64,000 nt of DNA from Acetivibrio sp964564015 (GTDB lineage Bacteria; Bacillota; Clostridia; Acetivibrionales; Acetivibrionaceae): positions 1 through 64,000 of the forward strand of contig CAZLZR010000016.1 of the NCBI GenBank assembly GCA_964564015.1. Direction: 5' to 3'. The position numbers and the translations under genes were made by a program. The stretch's first letter is position 1, and each line of letters starts with the position of its first letter. The notes beneath the pieces are model-generated. The model ran no database searches. It had not been told where the DNA came from and was given only the letters and a program-made list of their open reading frames with translations. Positions 33,248 to 43,685 of this stretch are shown here, in pieces.

Positions 33248-35473
33248 TCAGGTTAATTTGTCCCAATAAATATCAATTACATCTCCCGGCTTTATGACAT
33301 CGGTAAATCCGGCTTTCCTGCCGTTTAATTTAAGCACTATATTGCCCTTGGGGTTTGACAGATCAAAATCCAAATAGTTAAAAATATCTACAAATATAAA
33401 TTGAGAGTTTTCACTGTGTATAGACTTGCTTTCTCCATTGACAATTATATCCAGGTTTTTCCCAACCGCCAGAACATCTTTTATCTCCTGCTCCTCATCT
33501 GAAAAGGCACTGTCAACAGTATACAAACTAATATTGTCACCATCGTACAACTGGTCTGTGTCCTTCTCATAATATCCATCACCATTACATAAATCCCCTG
33601 GAGTAGTATTCCTTTGAAGACTTTTAGCAGTATAACAGATTACATCCGAATCCTGTAACACGTACCCTTCTACTGAGGTAGCTTCATTGACCGTTATATC
33701 AAACTCGGATGTATCAATTTCGCAAACTTTAAGCAAATCATCTATTGTGACAATTTCCTCAATAGTTACTGTGTCCCCATCATTTATATTTTCTTTAATA
33801 TCTGCAGCTTTACCGTTTATAAAAATCTTGGGCTCTAAAGTAATATTTGTTCCGTTTAAGGTAACATTTCTTTTACCGGAGTTCCTTACAAGATCCACGG
33901 CCTCAAGGCTTGCATTCCGGCCATCTTCGGCAGGTGTTACTATAATGTTATCTCCTGTACTGAGAACCGTTTCAAGGTTTGCAGGTTTGTCGTTAACAAG
34001 TATCTCTGCACTTTTTCCGATTTCACCCCGTACAGTCTGTCTAACACCATTTAATTCATAGTTGATACTCTTACCGGTTCTTCCTATTAACCTGGCAGGG
34101 CTAAACCCTACCAAGATAAGTGCATCAGCTACTATAAGCTTCTTTGAGTTAAACAGACGGATCTTCTGACCGTTTACCGTAACATTCATAAAATCCTGTC
34201 CACGCTGCATTTGTGCCGTAACAGCGATACCGAAAGGAGTTATAGCTTCCGGGCCTGCAAGCTTCTTACTATTGAACTTTATGCCGGCAATATCTTCTCT
34301 TCCCCGGACGACTACCCTATCATCGGCTAATCCCAGAATTGAAGAAATGGAACTTGTCAGCCCGGGAATCTGGCTTCCACCGCCAACAAGAAACACAGCG
34401 TTTGGAGCTTTATGATTAAATTCAAGGATTTTCTCTGAAATTGTCTGCGCAAGAAACTTTATAGACGGCTTAATAACCTCCATTATTTCACTTACCGCAA
34501 TATTTCTCTTAGTATTTAGTATATCGGTAAAGGTTACTTTATCGGATTTATCAGATATGGATATTTTAATTCTTTCTGCTGTATTAAAATCTACAAGATA
34601 ATGCTGTGCAATTTTCTCAGTTATCTCATCTCCGGCAATTGAAGCCATTCCATAAGCGACTACACTTCCATTTCTTGTAATAGCTATATCGGAAGTACCG
34701 GCACCTATATCAACCAGAGCCAGATTCAAAAGTCTTAATTCTTTTGGTATAGTCACATTAATGGCCGCAATAGGCTCAAGAGTAAGATTTATTATCTCAA
34801 GCCCTACCCTGCCCATTACTGTATACATACTGTCAACTACTATATGAGGCAAGAAGGTTGCCAGTATATCCGCTCCAACCTTTTTGCCCTTGTGCCCTGA
34901 CAATTCTGAAATAACATAACCATTCAGATAATAATTTATTACACTGTATCCAACACAATAAAACTGTGTCTTATCTTCTCCTGACAATTCATTGTCGAGT
35001 TGTATCTGAGCTTTTTGAATACCTTCAATTTCGAGACTGCTAATTAATTCCCGGTCAATTTCCTTTGCCGTATCGCATTCAATTTCAACTCGAACCTCAC
35101 AGGTTTTCAAAACTCTCCCTGCCGCTGCAACCGCAACCTTTGATAAATTAAATCCCAGCTTTTTTTCCAAGCTTTCTTTTATTTCCTTAGCAACCCGAGC
35201 CACCTCTGCTATGTCATGGATTTGTCCATCCATCATAGCCCGGCTTTTATGCTCAACAATATCAGCTGCCAAAACTTTGAATTTTCCTTTTTCCTGTATA
35301 CCAACTATTCCAATAACTGTCCGAGTACCAATGTCCATTGCAAATATTACTTCTTCGGGATTTACTTTATTAACTATATCATCTTTCAAAGGACTTTTTG
35401 ATGATTTTTTACTGCTTAGATCAACAATTTTTCTTCCCGAATCCTTTTTGCTTTGACTTGAGTTAGCAAACAT
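33248..35473 (-). CDS. FtsA-like actin-fold protein with long C-terminal extension
   Basis: A 741-residue protein. Residues 40-440 match FtsA/PilM-type actin folds: phosphate 1 (FAMDIGTRTVIG), an SHS2-like insert, phosphate 2 (LVDIGAGTSDIAI) and the adenosine motif FLVGGGSQIPGL. The last 300 residues are several small beta-rich repeats with the pattern VTVNGQKI, ILVNDKPAN, IFINGKAADI, reminiscent of ubiquitin-like or copper-amine-oxidase N-type strands. FtsA itself is about 420 residues, so this is a distinct clostridial paralogue. It probably acts at the membrane in division or envelope assembly. Confidence 0.8.
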   Translation of the reverse strand: MFANSSQSKKDSGRKIVDLSSKKSSKSPLKDDIVNKVNPEEVIFAMDIGTRTVIGIVGIQEKGKFKVLAADIVEHKSRAMMDGQIHDIAEVARVAKEIKESLEKKLGFNLSKVAVAAAGRVLKTCEVRVEIECDTAKEIDRELISSLEIEGIQKAQIQLDNELSGEDKTQFYCVGYSVINYYLNGYVISELSGHKGKKVGADILATFLPHIVVDSMYTVMGRVGLEIINLTLEPIAAINVTIPKELRLLNLALVDIGAGTSDIAITRNGSVVAYGMASIAGDEITEKIAQHYLVDFNTAERIKISISDKSDKVTFTDILNTKRNIAVSEIMEVIKPSIKFLAQTISEKILEFNHKAPNAVFLVGGGSQIPGLTSSISSILGLADDRVVVRGREDIAGIKFNSKKLAGPEAITPFGIAVTAQMQRGQDFMNVTVNGQKIRLFNSKKLIVADALILVGFSPARLIGRTGKSINYELNGVRQTVRGEIGKSAEILVNDKPANLETVLSTGDNIIVTPAEDGRNASLEAVDLVRNSGKRNVTLNGTNITLEPKIFINGKAADIKENINDGDTVTIEEIVTIDDLLKVCEIDTSEFDITVNEATSVEGYVLQDSDVICYTAKSLQRNTTPGDLCNGDGYYEKDTDQLYDGDNISLYTVDSAFSDEEQEIKDVLAVGKNLDIIVNGESKSIHSENSQFIFVDIFNYLDFDLSNPKGNIVLKLNGRKAGFTDVIKPGDVIDIYWDKLT

Positions 35474-35569
35474 CAGAATCCCCCGCCTTTATGTTTTTTG
35501 GAAACTTAGTTGATTATGGACATCTTTCATCTAACTCAGATAACATTCAGGTGTTGTATGGATTTAACT

Positions 35570-36211
35570 TTATTGTCCGTTATCTATACCGCCATAATCA
35601 CAATACTCCAGAATTCCACATTTTGCACATTCAGGTTTTCTGGCTTGACATACAGCTCTTCCGTGATAAACCAACTGATGACAAAACTTACTCCAATTTT
35701 CCTTAGGCACTATTTCCATTAAATCAAATTCAATTTTAGTTGGATCTTCATTTTTACTAAGACCAATCCGGTTACTAAGCCTTTTTGCGTGGGTGTCAAC
35801 AACAATTCCAGGTATGCCATAAATGTCACCCAAAACTAGATTTGCAGTTTTCCTACCTACTCCTGGCAGAGTAAGTAAATCATTTATATTATCGGGAACT
35901 TTACCTTCGAACTTTTCAATAATCATTTTGCAAGCTTCCTTGATATTCCGTGCCTTGTTGCGATAAAATCCTGTGGACTTTATATCCTGCTCAAGTTCGC
36001 TCAAATCTGCATTTGCAAAATCGAAAACATTTTTATATTTCTTATACAGGGACTGGGTTACCATGTTAACCCGTGCATCCGTGCATTGTGCAGCAAGTTG
36101 TGTTGAAATCAGAAGCTGCAAAGGATCTTTATAGTCCAGTGTGCAATCAGCATCACTGTATAATCTGTCAAACACCTTTATAATCTCAACAACCCGAGCT
36201 CTTTTATCCAT
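35570..36211 (-). CDS. nth: endonuclease III
   Basis: A DNA glycosylase/AP lyase for oxidised pyrimidines. The helix-hairpin-helix LPGVGRKTANLVLG with catalytic Lys, the conserved Asp in VDTHAKRLSNR and a C-terminal 4Fe-4S loop (C-x6-C-x2-C-x5-C in CQARKPECAKCGILEYC) are all present. 213 residues is normal. Confidence 0.97.
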   Translation of the reverse strand: MDKRARVVEIIKVFDRLYSDADCTLDYKDPLQLLISTQLAAQCTDARVNMVTQSLYKKYKNVFDFANADLSELEQDIKSTGFYRNKARNIKEACKMIIEKFEGKVPDNINDLLTLPGVGRKTANLVLGDIYGIPGIVVDTHAKRLSNRIGLSKNEDPTKIEFDLMEIVPKENWSKFCHQLVYHGRAVCQARKPECAKCGILEYCDYGGIDNGQ

Positions 36212-36330
36212 ACTTAAAACTCTCCATTCTTATTATATCAAAATAATATAAAAATGCACAATAATATTTGTTTACAATACATTAAATTTCTTTGCAACTT
36301 TATAAGGTATGACTAAAATATAGCCCCTAC

Positions 36331-36408
36331 TCTGGATAACGAAAAAACTTGATTTAATAATGTTTTCAAAATATGAGAATAGGAAGTTATTTTTTCGTTA
36401 TCCCTAAT
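36331..36408. repeat. hairpin repeat family 1, copy b
   Basis: GGATAACGAAAAAACTTG and a matching TTATTTTTTCGTTATCC arm. In reverse orientation it matches the copy at 61679-61755 over about 100 bases, including the flanking TATGACTAAAATATA tail at 36308-36322. Confidence 0.8.
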
Positions 36409-36417
36409 ACATTTACA

Positions 36418-36449
36418 AAAAAAGCCCTGGTTTCCCGGACTTTTTTTAT
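36418..36449 (-). terminator. glgA terminator
   Basis: AAAAAGTCCGG-GAAA-CCAGGGCTTTTTT forms a stem with a GAAA loop after the glgA stop on the minus strand. Confidence 0.8.
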
Positions 36450-36466
36450 AAATGTTTTATAACATT

Positions 36467-37933
36467 TTATTTTTTCTTTCTCGTCAGCTTATTATATAAT
36501 TCCAGGTATTTTTTAGCTGATTTATCCCATGAATTATCGATATTCATAGCCCTCATTACAAGCTCTTTCCATTCTTCAGGCTTGGTTTTGTAGAATTTCA
36601 GGGCACGGTTTATGGTTTTAAGCATATCTTTAGATGAGAATTCAGTGTACGTAAAACCATTTCCGTTCTTACTATCCTGTTCAACGTCAAACACAGTCTC
36701 TGCCAATCCTCCGGTCGATCTTACAATCGGAATGGTACCATAACGCAAACTGAAGAGCTGGCCTAAACCACAAGGTTCAAATCGAGACGGCATTAAGAAC
36801 AAATCACTCGCTGCATATATACGTTGCGCCAAAGGAGCATTAAACCCTGTAAACACACCCATTTTCCTGGGGTACTTCTCCCTTATCTTTTTAAAGCCTG
36901 TTTCATAGTACTCGTCACCGGCACCTAGCAACACGAACTGTATATCATTTTTCATAATTTCATCTATCTCATCCATTATGAGGTTCAAACCTTTTTGGCT
37001 TGACAATCTGGATATTAACCCTATCATCGGTACATCCTTTACCGGAAGTCCCATTTCCTTCTGGAGCGCAAATTTATTTTCCTTTTTGAGCTCTATGGAG
37101 TTTACATCATAATTTTTTACAATCCTTGGATCTTCCTTTGGATTGAATACATCATAGTCTATACCGTTTACTATACCATAAAGATCTTTAGATCTTTCTA
37201 TCAGAAGGCCTTCAAGTTTTTCCCCATACTGAGGTGTCTGTATCTCCTTAACATAAGTTTCACTAACGGTGTTTATAATATCGGAGTATACCAATCCGGC
37301 TTTCATAAAGCTGAACATACCGTAGAATTCAACTTTTTCAGGTATGAAAACCTCCTCACCAACATTAAACAGCCATAAAACATCTTTTGAAAAATTCCCT
37401 TGATACTCAAGGTTATGAATAGTGAAAACAGTTTTCATATTTTTATAGAACGGATATTCCTTGTATTTCTCATTCAGGAGCATACAAAGCGGTCCGGTAT
37501 GCCAATCGTTGCAATGAATTATATCTGGCTGAAATCCAATCTTCGGAAGCATCTCAAGAGCTGCCTTACAGAGAAATGCAAATCTGTCGGCATCGTCAAA
37601 ATAACAGTAAATCCCTTCCCTATCATACAAATGGTAATTGTCTAAGAAATAAACGGGCACACTCTTGTCCTGGTTATCATGCTTAAAGGCAATTTCACCT
37701 TCACGGACAATACAGGTTTCTTTCCTGTTATTCATAAGTACAGGAAAATCAGCAACATATTTCATATCGGTATTGATCTGCTGAAATCTTGGCATCGCCA
37801 GCCTTACATCGTGTCCCATTGAAACCAATGACTTTGGCAGTGAACCTGCCACATCTGCCAAACCACCTGTTTTAGCGAATGGAGCTACTTCAACTGAAAC
37901 AAATAATATTTTCAAGCTATCATTCTCTCTCAT
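36467..37933 (-). CDS. glgA: glycogen synthase
   Basis: A GT5-family ADP-glucose glycogen synthase. KTGGLADVAGSLPK (the glucosyl-donor loop), the HCNDWHTGPLC motif and the C-terminal SRFEPCGLGQLFSLRYGTIP E-x7-E region are intact. 488 residues from the ATG at 37933, which has GGAGGT upstream; an ATG at 37954 does not. No other glycogen genes are adjacent. Confidence 0.96.
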   Translation of the reverse strand: MRENDSLKILFVSVEVAPFAKTGGLADVAGSLPKSLVSMGHDVRLAMPRFQQINTDMKYVADFPVLMNNRKETCIVREGEIAFKHDNQDKSVPVYFLDNYHLYDREGIYCYFDDADRFAFLCKAALEMLPKIGFQPDIIHCNDWHTGPLCMLLNEKYKEYPFYKNMKTVFTIHNLEYQGNFSKDVLWLFNVGEEVFIPEKVEFYGMFSFMKAGLVYSDIINTVSETYVKEIQTPQYGEKLEGLLIERSKDLYGIVNGIDYDVFNPKEDPRIVKNYDVNSIELKKENKFALQKEMGLPVKDVPMIGLISRLSSQKGLNLIMDEIDEIMKNDIQFVLLGAGDEYYETGFKKIREKYPRKMGVFTGFNAPLAQRIYAASDLFLMPSRFEPCGLGQLFSLRYGTIPIVRSTGGLAETVFDVEQDSKNGNGFTYTEFSSKDMLKTINRALKFYKTKPEEWKELVMRAMNIDNSWDKSAKKYLELYNKLTRKKK

Positions 37934-37967
37934 TTTATACCTCCATCTGATCATTTTAATGCCGGAC

Positions 37968-38042
37968 TAAGGGATAATGAAAAACAACTTGCTATTTTCT
38001 TAACGTGTCAATGCCATTAAATCTAATTTTTCATTATCCAAA
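37968..38042. repeat. hairpin repeat family 1, copy c
   Basis: Arms TAAGGGATAATGAAAAAC and TAATTTTTCATTATCC. It is followed by a TTATATTTTAG..ATGACTAAAATA tail as in copies b and d. It lies in the 280-base gap between glgA and the HD-GYP gene. Confidence 0.75.
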
Positions 38043-38213
38043 GCAGGGACTTATATTTTAGCTATGACTAAAATAAATTAACATATTAAAAACCAAATTA
38101 CAACAGTTTTAAATTGGTTATTATGATTCTAATGTTTATTTATACCCATATTATTCATAGTCAAATACTTTAGTTAAAAATTATCAAAAAGATTTTAACA
38201 ATAATAAAATCTT

Positions 38214-39653
38214 CTACATAATATCTCTGGTTCCACCTTTTCCATCAGCCATTAAAACCAGAACATCAACAATTTCAGGGTCAAACTGAGTACCTTTGCA
38301 TCTTTTCAGTTCCTCTATGGCATTTTCCATTGGCATACCTTTTCTGTATGGACGGTCACTGGTCATAGCATCAAAAGCATCGGCAACACTGAGAATTCTT
38401 CCAAAAGTACATATCTGGTCATTTTTCAGACCATTTGGGTATCCTCTTCCATCATATCTCTCATGGTGCTGCAATATCCCACTCAAACCGTTTTTCAAAA
38501 ACTCTATGTCTTTCAAAATGTTGTATGCAATCGTAGGGTGCTTCTTTATTTCGTCAAACTCCTCATCTGTAAGTTTTCCCTGCTTATTTAGTATATTTGC
38601 GGAAATACCTATTTTCCCAATATCATGTAATATTGCAGCATATCTAAGATCCTCTATGTCATCCTCACTCAACCCTAAAGCTCTTGCCAATTCACAGGAT
38701 ATTTCCATTACCCTCTGGCAGTGTCCTCTTGTATACGGATCCTTGGCTTCAATTGAGTTTGCAAGGGACATAACCGTCTGCAAATAACCGTATTGAATCT
38801 CATTATAGTATTTTGTTAGCTCATTATTCTTTTTAGCAAGTTCTACTTTTGTTTCATCAAGCTCCCTGATGTATTCATTAAGTTCCTCATTACTTGCTGC
38901 CGCCTGCTCATATAAAGCTTCTATTTCCTGCTTTTGGGTATAAATACTATTGTACATTTCGGCATTTTTCACACTGATTGCAGTAAAGTTAGCAAGGCTT
39001 TCCAGAAATCCAAAATTAACCTCTGAAAAACTCCCTGCCTTTGAACTACCTGCGTATATTGCTCCCACCAATTCATTAGACACAGACAGAGGAATGACAA
39101 TAATATCTCCCCTTGATTGGTCTGAAATAATCTGAATACTGTCTATAATGCCATCACTTGTCTCCTTTAGGTATTTCCCGATTTCACTCTGTTCCGGTTC
39201 GGAAGTGCATGCTTCACCATTATCATATTTATAATTCAGTTTCCCGGTATTACCATCGACAAAGCATATGTAATACCACTCGCATTCTGCATATTTGTTC
39301 AACAGTTTGCGGGTATATAGCATAATATTGTCCAGATCAAAAGTTGAAGTTATTATTTTCAGTGCATCATGAAGTGAGAGAAGTTCATCTTCCATTTCTT
39401 CAATCTTCTCCTTCTGCTCGAGGATAGTCTTGCTTAACTTTTCACAACTGTCTGAATTAACAGACGTATCTCCTGCCTCTGTGGGCTTGCGATGCGTATA
39501 AGCATAGACAATCACAATATAAGCAACTGAAAAAAAGGAAAACAAAAGAACCGAAAAAGACCTTGTACTAATGAACATATACAACGAAATACCTAATATA
39601 ATAAAAGCAAAAATGTAATTCATACGATCAACTGACAGGGATTTTTTTGACAT
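38214..39653 (-). CDS. HD-GYP phosphodiesterase with GAF domain
   Basis: A 479-residue protein: two N-terminal membrane helices, a coiled coil, a GAF domain (about 95-240), a second coiled coil, then HD-GYP (RYAAILHDIGKIGIS ... HHERYDGRGYPNGLK). HD-GYP proteins cleave c-di-GMP. The metal-binding residues visible are intact, so it is probably active. The start follows GGAGGT. Confidence 0.92.
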   Translation of the reverse strand: MSKKSLSVDRMNYIFAFIILGISLYMFISTRSFSVLLFSFFSVAYIVIVYAYTHRKPTEAGDTSVNSDSCEKLSKTILEQKEKIEEMEDELLSLHDALKIITSTFDLDNIMLYTRKLLNKYAECEWYYICFVDGNTGKLNYKYDNGEACTSEPEQSEIGKYLKETSDGIIDSIQIISDQSRGDIIVIPLSVSNELVGAIYAGSSKAGSFSEVNFGFLESLANFTAISVKNAEMYNSIYTQKQEIEALYEQAAASNEELNEYIRELDETKVELAKKNNELTKYYNEIQYGYLQTVMSLANSIEAKDPYTRGHCQRVMEISCELARALGLSEDDIEDLRYAAILHDIGKIGISANILNKQGKLTDEEFDEIKKHPTIAYNILKDIEFLKNGLSGILQHHERYDGRGYPNGLKNDQICTFGRILSVADAFDAMTSDRPYRKGMPMENAIEELKRCKGTQFDPEIVDVLVLMADGKGGTRDIM

Positions 39654-39862
39654 ATATTACCTCCAGATCAATCAACAAATATCATGAGGTCATCAAGCCC
39701 GTCTATACTTAAGGCCTTTATTCAGCTCCCCGCAATCAATAAAAATACTTCAGGAAATTATATAAGAAATTACTTATAATAATTATTATTCTACATAATA
39801 TTCTAAAATCCTTCACATTTATTTTATTTTATAAAAATATCCTTTCATCTGAAAGCCAACAA

Positions 39863-39900
39863 AAAAACGGCAAAGTTTGATGTAAACAACTTTGCCGTTT
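39863..39900 (-). terminator. terminator after htrA
   Basis: AACGGCAAAGTT and AACTTTGCCGTT form a 12 bp stem with runs on both sides. It lies between the htrA stop and the next gene. Confidence 0.88.
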
Positions 39901-39914
39901 CTTTCCGAAACTAA

Positions 39915-41393
39915 TTATCCTTTATCTTCACCTAACACAACTTCCATTGTAAGTGTTTCACCATCTCTATAAACCTCAATCTTTATTGTGTCACCCACTT
40001 TATTCTTATTCTTTATCTCATTCAACTCCGAATATGTTTTAATAGCAGTTCCATTAATTTTAGTTATTATATCGCCTCTTTGTAATCCTGCATTATAGGC
40101 TCCGCTTAATGGAGACACATCTTCTACCAATACTCCGGCAGGCACCTTGTAGCGTGCTGCAATATCTTCATTGAAGGACTGGTTTATCGATATACCTATT
40201 GATGGTCTTCCTTTTACATATTTAAATTCAATGAGGTTGTCTGTAATTTCCTTAGCCTTGTTAACGGGTATTGCAAATCCAAGACCTTCAAATCCGTCAC
40301 CGCTGATCTTTGCTGTATTTATACCAATTAGCTGACCTTCTGAATTTACAAGTGCTCCTCCACTATTACCAGGATTGATTGCAGCATCCGTCTGTATCAA
40401 CTTAAGCTCATTATTCTGGTCTAATGCTATTGTACGGTTAAGTCCGCTGATAACTCCTGCAGTCACCGATCCCATATACTCAAGTCCACCCGGGTTACCA
40501 ATTGCAACCGCAAGCTCTCCTACCTTTATCTCATCAGAGTTTCCTAATTCTATCGCCGGCAGATCAACGGCATCAATTTTCAGAACCGCAAGGTCAGTTT
40601 TTTCGTCCCTTCCTACCACTGTAGCAGCATAAGGCTTATCAACCTCATTAGGCAGAATAACCTCAATCTTTGCTCCGTTTACCACCTTGTTGGAACCTTT
40701 CTGCACTGCCTCAGATATTACATGATTGTTTGTCATTATATAGCCATCACTTCTGATTATTATTCCTGAACCTGATGATGATCCTTCCTGCATTCCAAAA
40801 AAGAAATCCTGAGATCTGAACTGAACGCCTATACCTACAACTGAAGGCCCAACCTTTTCAGCTATCGCTACTACTGCCGAATCAGAACTCTCAATAACTA
40901 CCTTTTTAATGTTATCTGGGGATATACTTCCGTTACTTACTGCATTCTCAGAATCCAAAGAAGTACTGATGCCCTTTTCATTTAAAAAGGATTTTATCGA
41001 GGGTTGAATGGCAGGAACTCCAAACTGTAAGAACGCACCTACAGTACAGCCTCCAAGAATGGAGCTGATTACCGATACCAACACCAGTTGCCCCAATATT
41101 CCTTTTTTTCTCTTTTCAGGCTTGGTATAATTTTCAGTATAAAATGAGGCTACTTTCAAGTTTGATTCAGGTTTATTTTCGGTGTTATATGATACAGTAT
41201 TTTGATTATAACTATTGTTGTCTTTTGCAGTATCTTCATTATTATAACCAGACTCATATACCCTATTTTCTCTGAATTGATCGGCACTATACATATTTTC
41301 TCTGTTTTCGTTTTCGTTATTGTTATTCATTTCATAATCTCTGTTTTCGTTATTGTTGTCCATTTCATAATCTCTGTTTTCATTGTTGTCCAT
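39915..41393 (-). CDS. htrA: HtrA-family serine protease (trypsin + PDZ)
   Basis: A membrane-anchored S1C protease and chaperone for misfolded exported proteins. About 90 N-terminal residues are Asn/Glu-rich with repeated ENRDYEMNNNN units; one membrane helix follows (QLVLVSVISSILGGCTVGAFL). The catalytic triad is visible as TNNHVIS (His), KTDLAVLKID (Asp) and NPGNSGGAL (Ser), and a PDZ domain ends the protein (VLVEDVSPLSGAYNAGLQRGD). The ATG at 41393 is favoured by spacing to AAGGAG. The adjacent two-component pair recalls CssRS control of htrA in Bacillus. Confidence 0.95.
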   Translation of the reverse strand: MDNNENRDYEMDNNNENRDYEMNNNNENENRENMYSADQFRENRVYESGYNNEDTAKDNNSYNQNTVSYNTENKPESNLKVASFYTENYTKPEKRKKGILGQLVLVSVISSILGGCTVGAFLQFGVPAIQPSIKSFLNEKGISTSLDSENAVSNGSISPDNIKKVVIESSDSAVVAIAEKVGPSVVGIGVQFRSQDFFFGMQEGSSSGSGIIIRSDGYIMTNNHVISEAVQKGSNKVVNGAKIEVILPNEVDKPYAATVVGRDEKTDLAVLKIDAVDLPAIELGNSDEIKVGELAVAIGNPGGLEYMGSVTAGVISGLNRTIALDQNNELKLIQTDAAINPGNSGGALVNSEGQLIGINTAKISGDGFEGLGFAIPVNKAKEITDNLIEFKYVKGRPSIGISINQSFNEDIAARYKVPAGVLVEDVSPLSGAYNAGLQRGDIITKINGTAIKTYSELNEIKNKNKVGDTIKIEVYRDGETLTMEVVLGEDKG

Positions 41394-41487
41394 AATCATA
41401 TACTCCTTTCATTATTCCTTCGTTTGTCTTATGATAGTTTTATTATATAAATCGTTTTTGAAAAAGTTATGAATAATTTGTTAATAA

Positions 41488-42999
41488 TCACATATTACTT
41501 TCACCTTCATTTTTTGCCATATTCAGCGTAAAGAAAAACACAGTGCCTTTGCCTACTTCGCTTTCAACTTTTATTTCCTGTCCATGCTCGTTTATTATGT
41601 TCTTAACAATTGCAAGTCCAAGGCCTGTTCCGTTTTTGTCCTTACCTCTTGATTTATCAGACTTATAAAATCTATCCCATATCAATCCGATTTCTTCGCT
41701 TTCTATCCCAGGCCCATTATCTCTGACAGACACCTGTACCTTGCCTTTTAGCATCACTGTCTGAATAGTTATCAATCCGCCATCGGACACGAATTTTACG
41801 GCATTGTGAAGGAGATTTAAGACAACCCTTTCTATAGAATCCTTGTCTGCGTATACGTATGCAGATTCTTCATGGAAATTCGCCTCAATTTGAATATCCT
41901 TTTGTACAATCTGGTTTTCAAGCTTTATTATACATCTCCTTATCAGCTCGTTAATGTCAAAAGTCACAAATGTAAGCTTCATCTCCCCCGATTCCATTCT
42001 GGCAAGATCTAACAGGTCATTAGTGAGCCTTCTAAGACGGTTCGTCTCGTCTCTGACAATGGAAAGATATTCTCTTTGCCTCTCCTGCGGAACAGTGCCA
42101 TCTAAAATCCCTTCAATAAACCCATGTATTGAGGTCATTGGAGTCCTGAGTTCGTGGGATACATTTGCAATAAAACCTCTCCTCATCTCCTCAAGATTTT
42201 CCAACGCTCCCGCCATATAATTAAAACTCTGTGCCAACTGACCTATTTCATCCTCTGATGTAATATCAAGCCTCTTGCTGAACTGACCGTTTGCTATCTC
42301 CCTTGCTGCATTATTAATAAGTTTCAAGGGTTTTGTAATTCTTAATGAAAAAATATAAACAAGCAGCGCAGATACAAGAATAGCTATGCTTACAGAAAGA
42401 ATGTAGAATTTGAAAACCGTAGTACGAGCTTTATTGATTTCAGGAACACGTATACTGAGGTATATAGCCCCCTTGGTATTGTTATTAACAACAAAAGGTT
42501 TTTCTATAGTAAGCCAGCTCACTTTTGTATCCTTAAACAGTCCGTAGAAATCTCCAATCTCCTTTACATACTGCCTATCCTGCATAACCTTTTTATACTG
42601 TCTTTCATCCGTCAGTCTATAACTCCCGGTCACATCTTTTAGCTTATTCTTTACGGATTCTGGTATATCTTCTTCATTTACAAGGACAATTATCTCACCG
42701 CTTTCCGATGCTATCCATATAACAGATTCCGAATATTTACTTTCCGAGTTCAGGTTTCTTATAAATTCACTTAATAAATACGGCATAAGCTCTGACGGGA
42801 TAAGCGGATTATTCACATTGGCAATATAATTTTTTAACAACAGATTAACTTTCTCACCGGTAATATTTAAAGCTCTTTCCTTGTCATCGGAAACAAAATT
42901 TCCAAGAAAAAAATAAAACATACCTCCAGTAATAGTTGTAATTATTACCAGTATTATAATAAAAAATACTGCAATTTTACTGTACAGAGTTTTATTCAT
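41488..42999 (-). CDS. sensor histidine kinase (HAMP-HisKA-HATPase)
   Basis: A 503-residue transmembrane kinase: helix at 8-30, an extracytoplasmic sensor domain of about 150 residues, a second helix near 195-215, HAMP, HisKA with the H box FIANVSHELRTPMTS and HATPase_c (NLLHNAVKF ... DNGPGIESEE ... GTGLGLAIVKNI). Translationally coupled to the regulator upstream. Ligand unknown; the neighbour htrA suggests envelope or secretion stress. Confidence 0.93.
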   Translation of the reverse strand: MNKTLYSKIAVFFIIILVIITTITGGMFYFFLGNFVSDDKERALNITGEKVNLLLKNYIANVNNPLIPSELMPYLLSEFIRNLNSESKYSESVIWIASESGEIIVLVNEEDIPESVKNKLKDVTGSYRLTDERQYKKVMQDRQYVKEIGDFYGLFKDTKVSWLTIEKPFVVNNNTKGAIYLSIRVPEINKARTTVFKFYILSVSIAILVSALLVYIFSLRITKPLKLINNAAREIANGQFSKRLDITSEDEIGQLAQSFNYMAGALENLEEMRRGFIANVSHELRTPMTSIHGFIEGILDGTVPQERQREYLSIVRDETNRLRRLTNDLLDLARMESGEMKLTFVTFDINELIRRCIIKLENQIVQKDIQIEANFHEESAYVYADKDSIERVVLNLLHNAVKFVSDGGLITIQTVMLKGKVQVSVRDNGPGIESEEIGLIWDRFYKSDKSRGKDKNGTGLGLAIVKNIINEHGQEIKVESEVGKGTVFFFTLNMAKNEGESNM

Positions 43000-43685
43000 T
43001 ATTTCACCTCAAATTTATAACCAACACCCCAAACTGTCTTAACCTGCCAATTTTGATTCTCGTTTTCTATTTTTTCCCTTAATCTTTTAATATGAACATC
43101 CACCGTCCTCGAGTCACCATAAAAATCGAATCCCCAAACCTGTTCTAAGAGTTGATCTCTTGTAAATACCTTATTTGGATTTGATGCAAGAAAGTAAAGA
43201 AGCTCCAATTCCTTAGGAGGAACATCCATATCCATCCCATTTACTTTTAATGTATAATTGGATTTATTTATAACAAGATTTGGATATACCACTTCCTTAA
43301 CATCAATTTCCTTGTGCTCATATCTTCTGAGTACTGCTTTGAGCCTTGCCACCAATTCCTTAGGCTCAAAAGGCTTTACCATGTAATCATCGGCTCCCAA
43401 TTCAAGACCCAATACCTTGTCAAAAGTCTCACCTTTTGCTGACAACATTATTATAGGTATGTTACTGACCTTTCTTATCTCACGGCAAACCTGCCATCCA
43501 TCAGCCCCAGGAAGCATTATATCCAAAACAACAATGTTTGGCGTAAAGGTCTTAAATGCTTCAACAGCCTTTATTCCATTATATATCGTTAAAACCTCAA
43601 AGCCTTCTTTCTCGGTATAAAGCCTTATAAGCTCACATATATTTACATCGTCATCTATTACCAAAACCTTAGTCTTATTGTTCAT
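42999..43685 (-). CDS. OmpR-family response regulator
   Basis: A 228-residue regulator: receiver (VLVIDDDVNICELIRLY, phospho-Asp in IVVLDIMLPGADGW, Lys in YMVKPFEPKEL) and a winged-helix DNA-binding domain (ELELLYFLASNPNKVFTRDQLLEQVWGFDFYGDSRTVDVHIKRLREK). The ATG at 43685 has AAGGAGAA upstream; a longer frame to 43784 has no support. Confidence 0.94.
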   Translation of the reverse strand: MNNKTKVLVIDDDVNICELIRLYTEKEGFEVLTIYNGIKAVEAFKTFTPNIVVLDIMLPGADGWQVCREIRKVSNIPIIMLSAKGETFDKVLGLELGADDYMVKPFEPKELVARLKAVLRRYEHKEIDVKEVVYPNLVINKSNYTLKVNGMDMDVPPKELELLYFLASNPNKVFTRDQLLEQVWGFDFYGDSRTVDVHIKRLREKIENENQNWQVKTVWGVGYKFEVK

